Shown in pieces: positions 33,259 to 33,419 of a stretch of DNA of 33,419 nucleotides. Location: the NCBI RefSeq assembly GCF_017551775.1, contig NZ_JAFZKX010000066.1, positions 1-33,419 on the forward strand. Reading direction: 5' to 3'. This stretch comes from Fibrobacter sp. Lineage in GTDB: Bacteria; Fibrobacterota; Fibrobacteria; Fibrobacterales; Fibrobacteraceae. Numbering within the stretch: position 1 is the stretch's first letter; the number at the start of each line of letters is the position of its first letter. The translations under genes and the position numbers were made by a program. The notes below the pieces were generated by a model that did no database searches, was not told the DNA's origin, and saw only the letters and a program-made list of their open reading frames with translations.

Positions 33259-33419
33259 TCGCATCAAGCTCAAAAAGTGCCTATTTCATGGGCACTATCG
33301 TGCCCACGGCACTTTTTTGACGTCTTCGACGTCCGCTTGGTCGGCTCGGCAAGAAAACATTCTGTTTTTTTGCACTCGCCTCGGTCGCTACTGCCGAACC
33401 CTCTTCTCGGGTTCTCGAC
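33259..33419. repeat. Intergenic direct repeat, copy 2, reaching the window end
   Basis: This is the second copy of the 161-bp unit described at 32960-33120; it runs to the last base of the window, so its true length is unknown. The sequence between copies contains a bidirectional terminator and a 12-bp inverted repeat. No gene is supported in 32804-33419. Confidence 0.85.

Noticed and set aside
32960..33419. CRISPR array or tRNA cluster at the window end
   Set aside because: The repeats are too long (161 bp), have no short regular spacers, and the GAACCC/GGGTTC hairpin does not fit a tRNA cloverleaf.

Overview
The window looks like chromosomal DNA of a Fibrobacter or close relative (Fibrobacterota). 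This is inferred from gene style: large secreted proteins with a type IX secretion-like C-terminal tail, InlB-type repeats, a FlgD-like secreted protein, and a 31-residue basic COX24/mS38-like protein also known from Bacteroidetes-type genomes. No rRNA, tRNA, CRISPR array, integrase or transposase is visible, and TAG is a frequent ordinary stop codon.

Layout. 1-301: small non-coding repeats and a terminator. 302-3390 (-): a DnaG/DnaB-like fusion protein coupled to a family 4 glycosyltransferase. 3472-4721 (+): ruvC and a VanY-type peptidase. 4718-6238 (-): mpaA-like murein amidase and pssA. 6434-8206 (-): a lone peptide-type binding lipoprotein. 8333-14931 (-): a compact operon of LysM protein, 38-residue membrane peptide, sensor kinase, OmpR-type regulator and a secreted TPR/beta-propeller protein. 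The last gene is broken by one in-frame amber codon at 10139-10141. 15004-20915 (-): rnd, a membrane-anchored 5-FCL-like protein, rlmB, a primase/RecA-like ATPase fusion and a TrmA/RlmD-like methyltransferase. Then trpS (+), argF (-), a tiny ribosomal-type gene (-), an MBL-fold protein (+) and dusA (-). 25838-32198 (+): a large secreted repeat protein, an aspartoacylase-like enzyme, an acidic hypothetical, a secreted FlgD-like protein and a HAD-like protein. 32183-32791 (-): a secreted coiled-coil protein. 32792-33419: a non-coding region with two nearly identical 161-bp repeats full of hairpins.

Themes. (1) Three nucleic-acid proteins keep their fold signatures but have lost active-site residues: the DnaG/DnaB-like fusion (Toprim DxD and Walker A glycine), the AEP-primase/ATPase fusion (one acidic residue and the motif II His) and the TrmA/RlmD-like protein (DPPR and the catalytic Cys). 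The pattern suggests domesticated, repurposed enzymes. (2) The LysM/membrane peptide/kinase/regulator/propeller operon looks like an uncharacterised envelope-sensing system, with its last gene nonsense-interrupted in this genome. (3) Several genes have a TATAAT-like box ending 6-7 nt before the ATG and no Shine-Dalgarno sequence, which suggests leaderless mRNAs. (4) Peptidoglycan peptide turnover is represented by the VanY-type and MpaA-type peptidases, whose genes converge on overlapping stop codons.

All functional calls come from motifs recognised by eye; no database search or alignment program was run.
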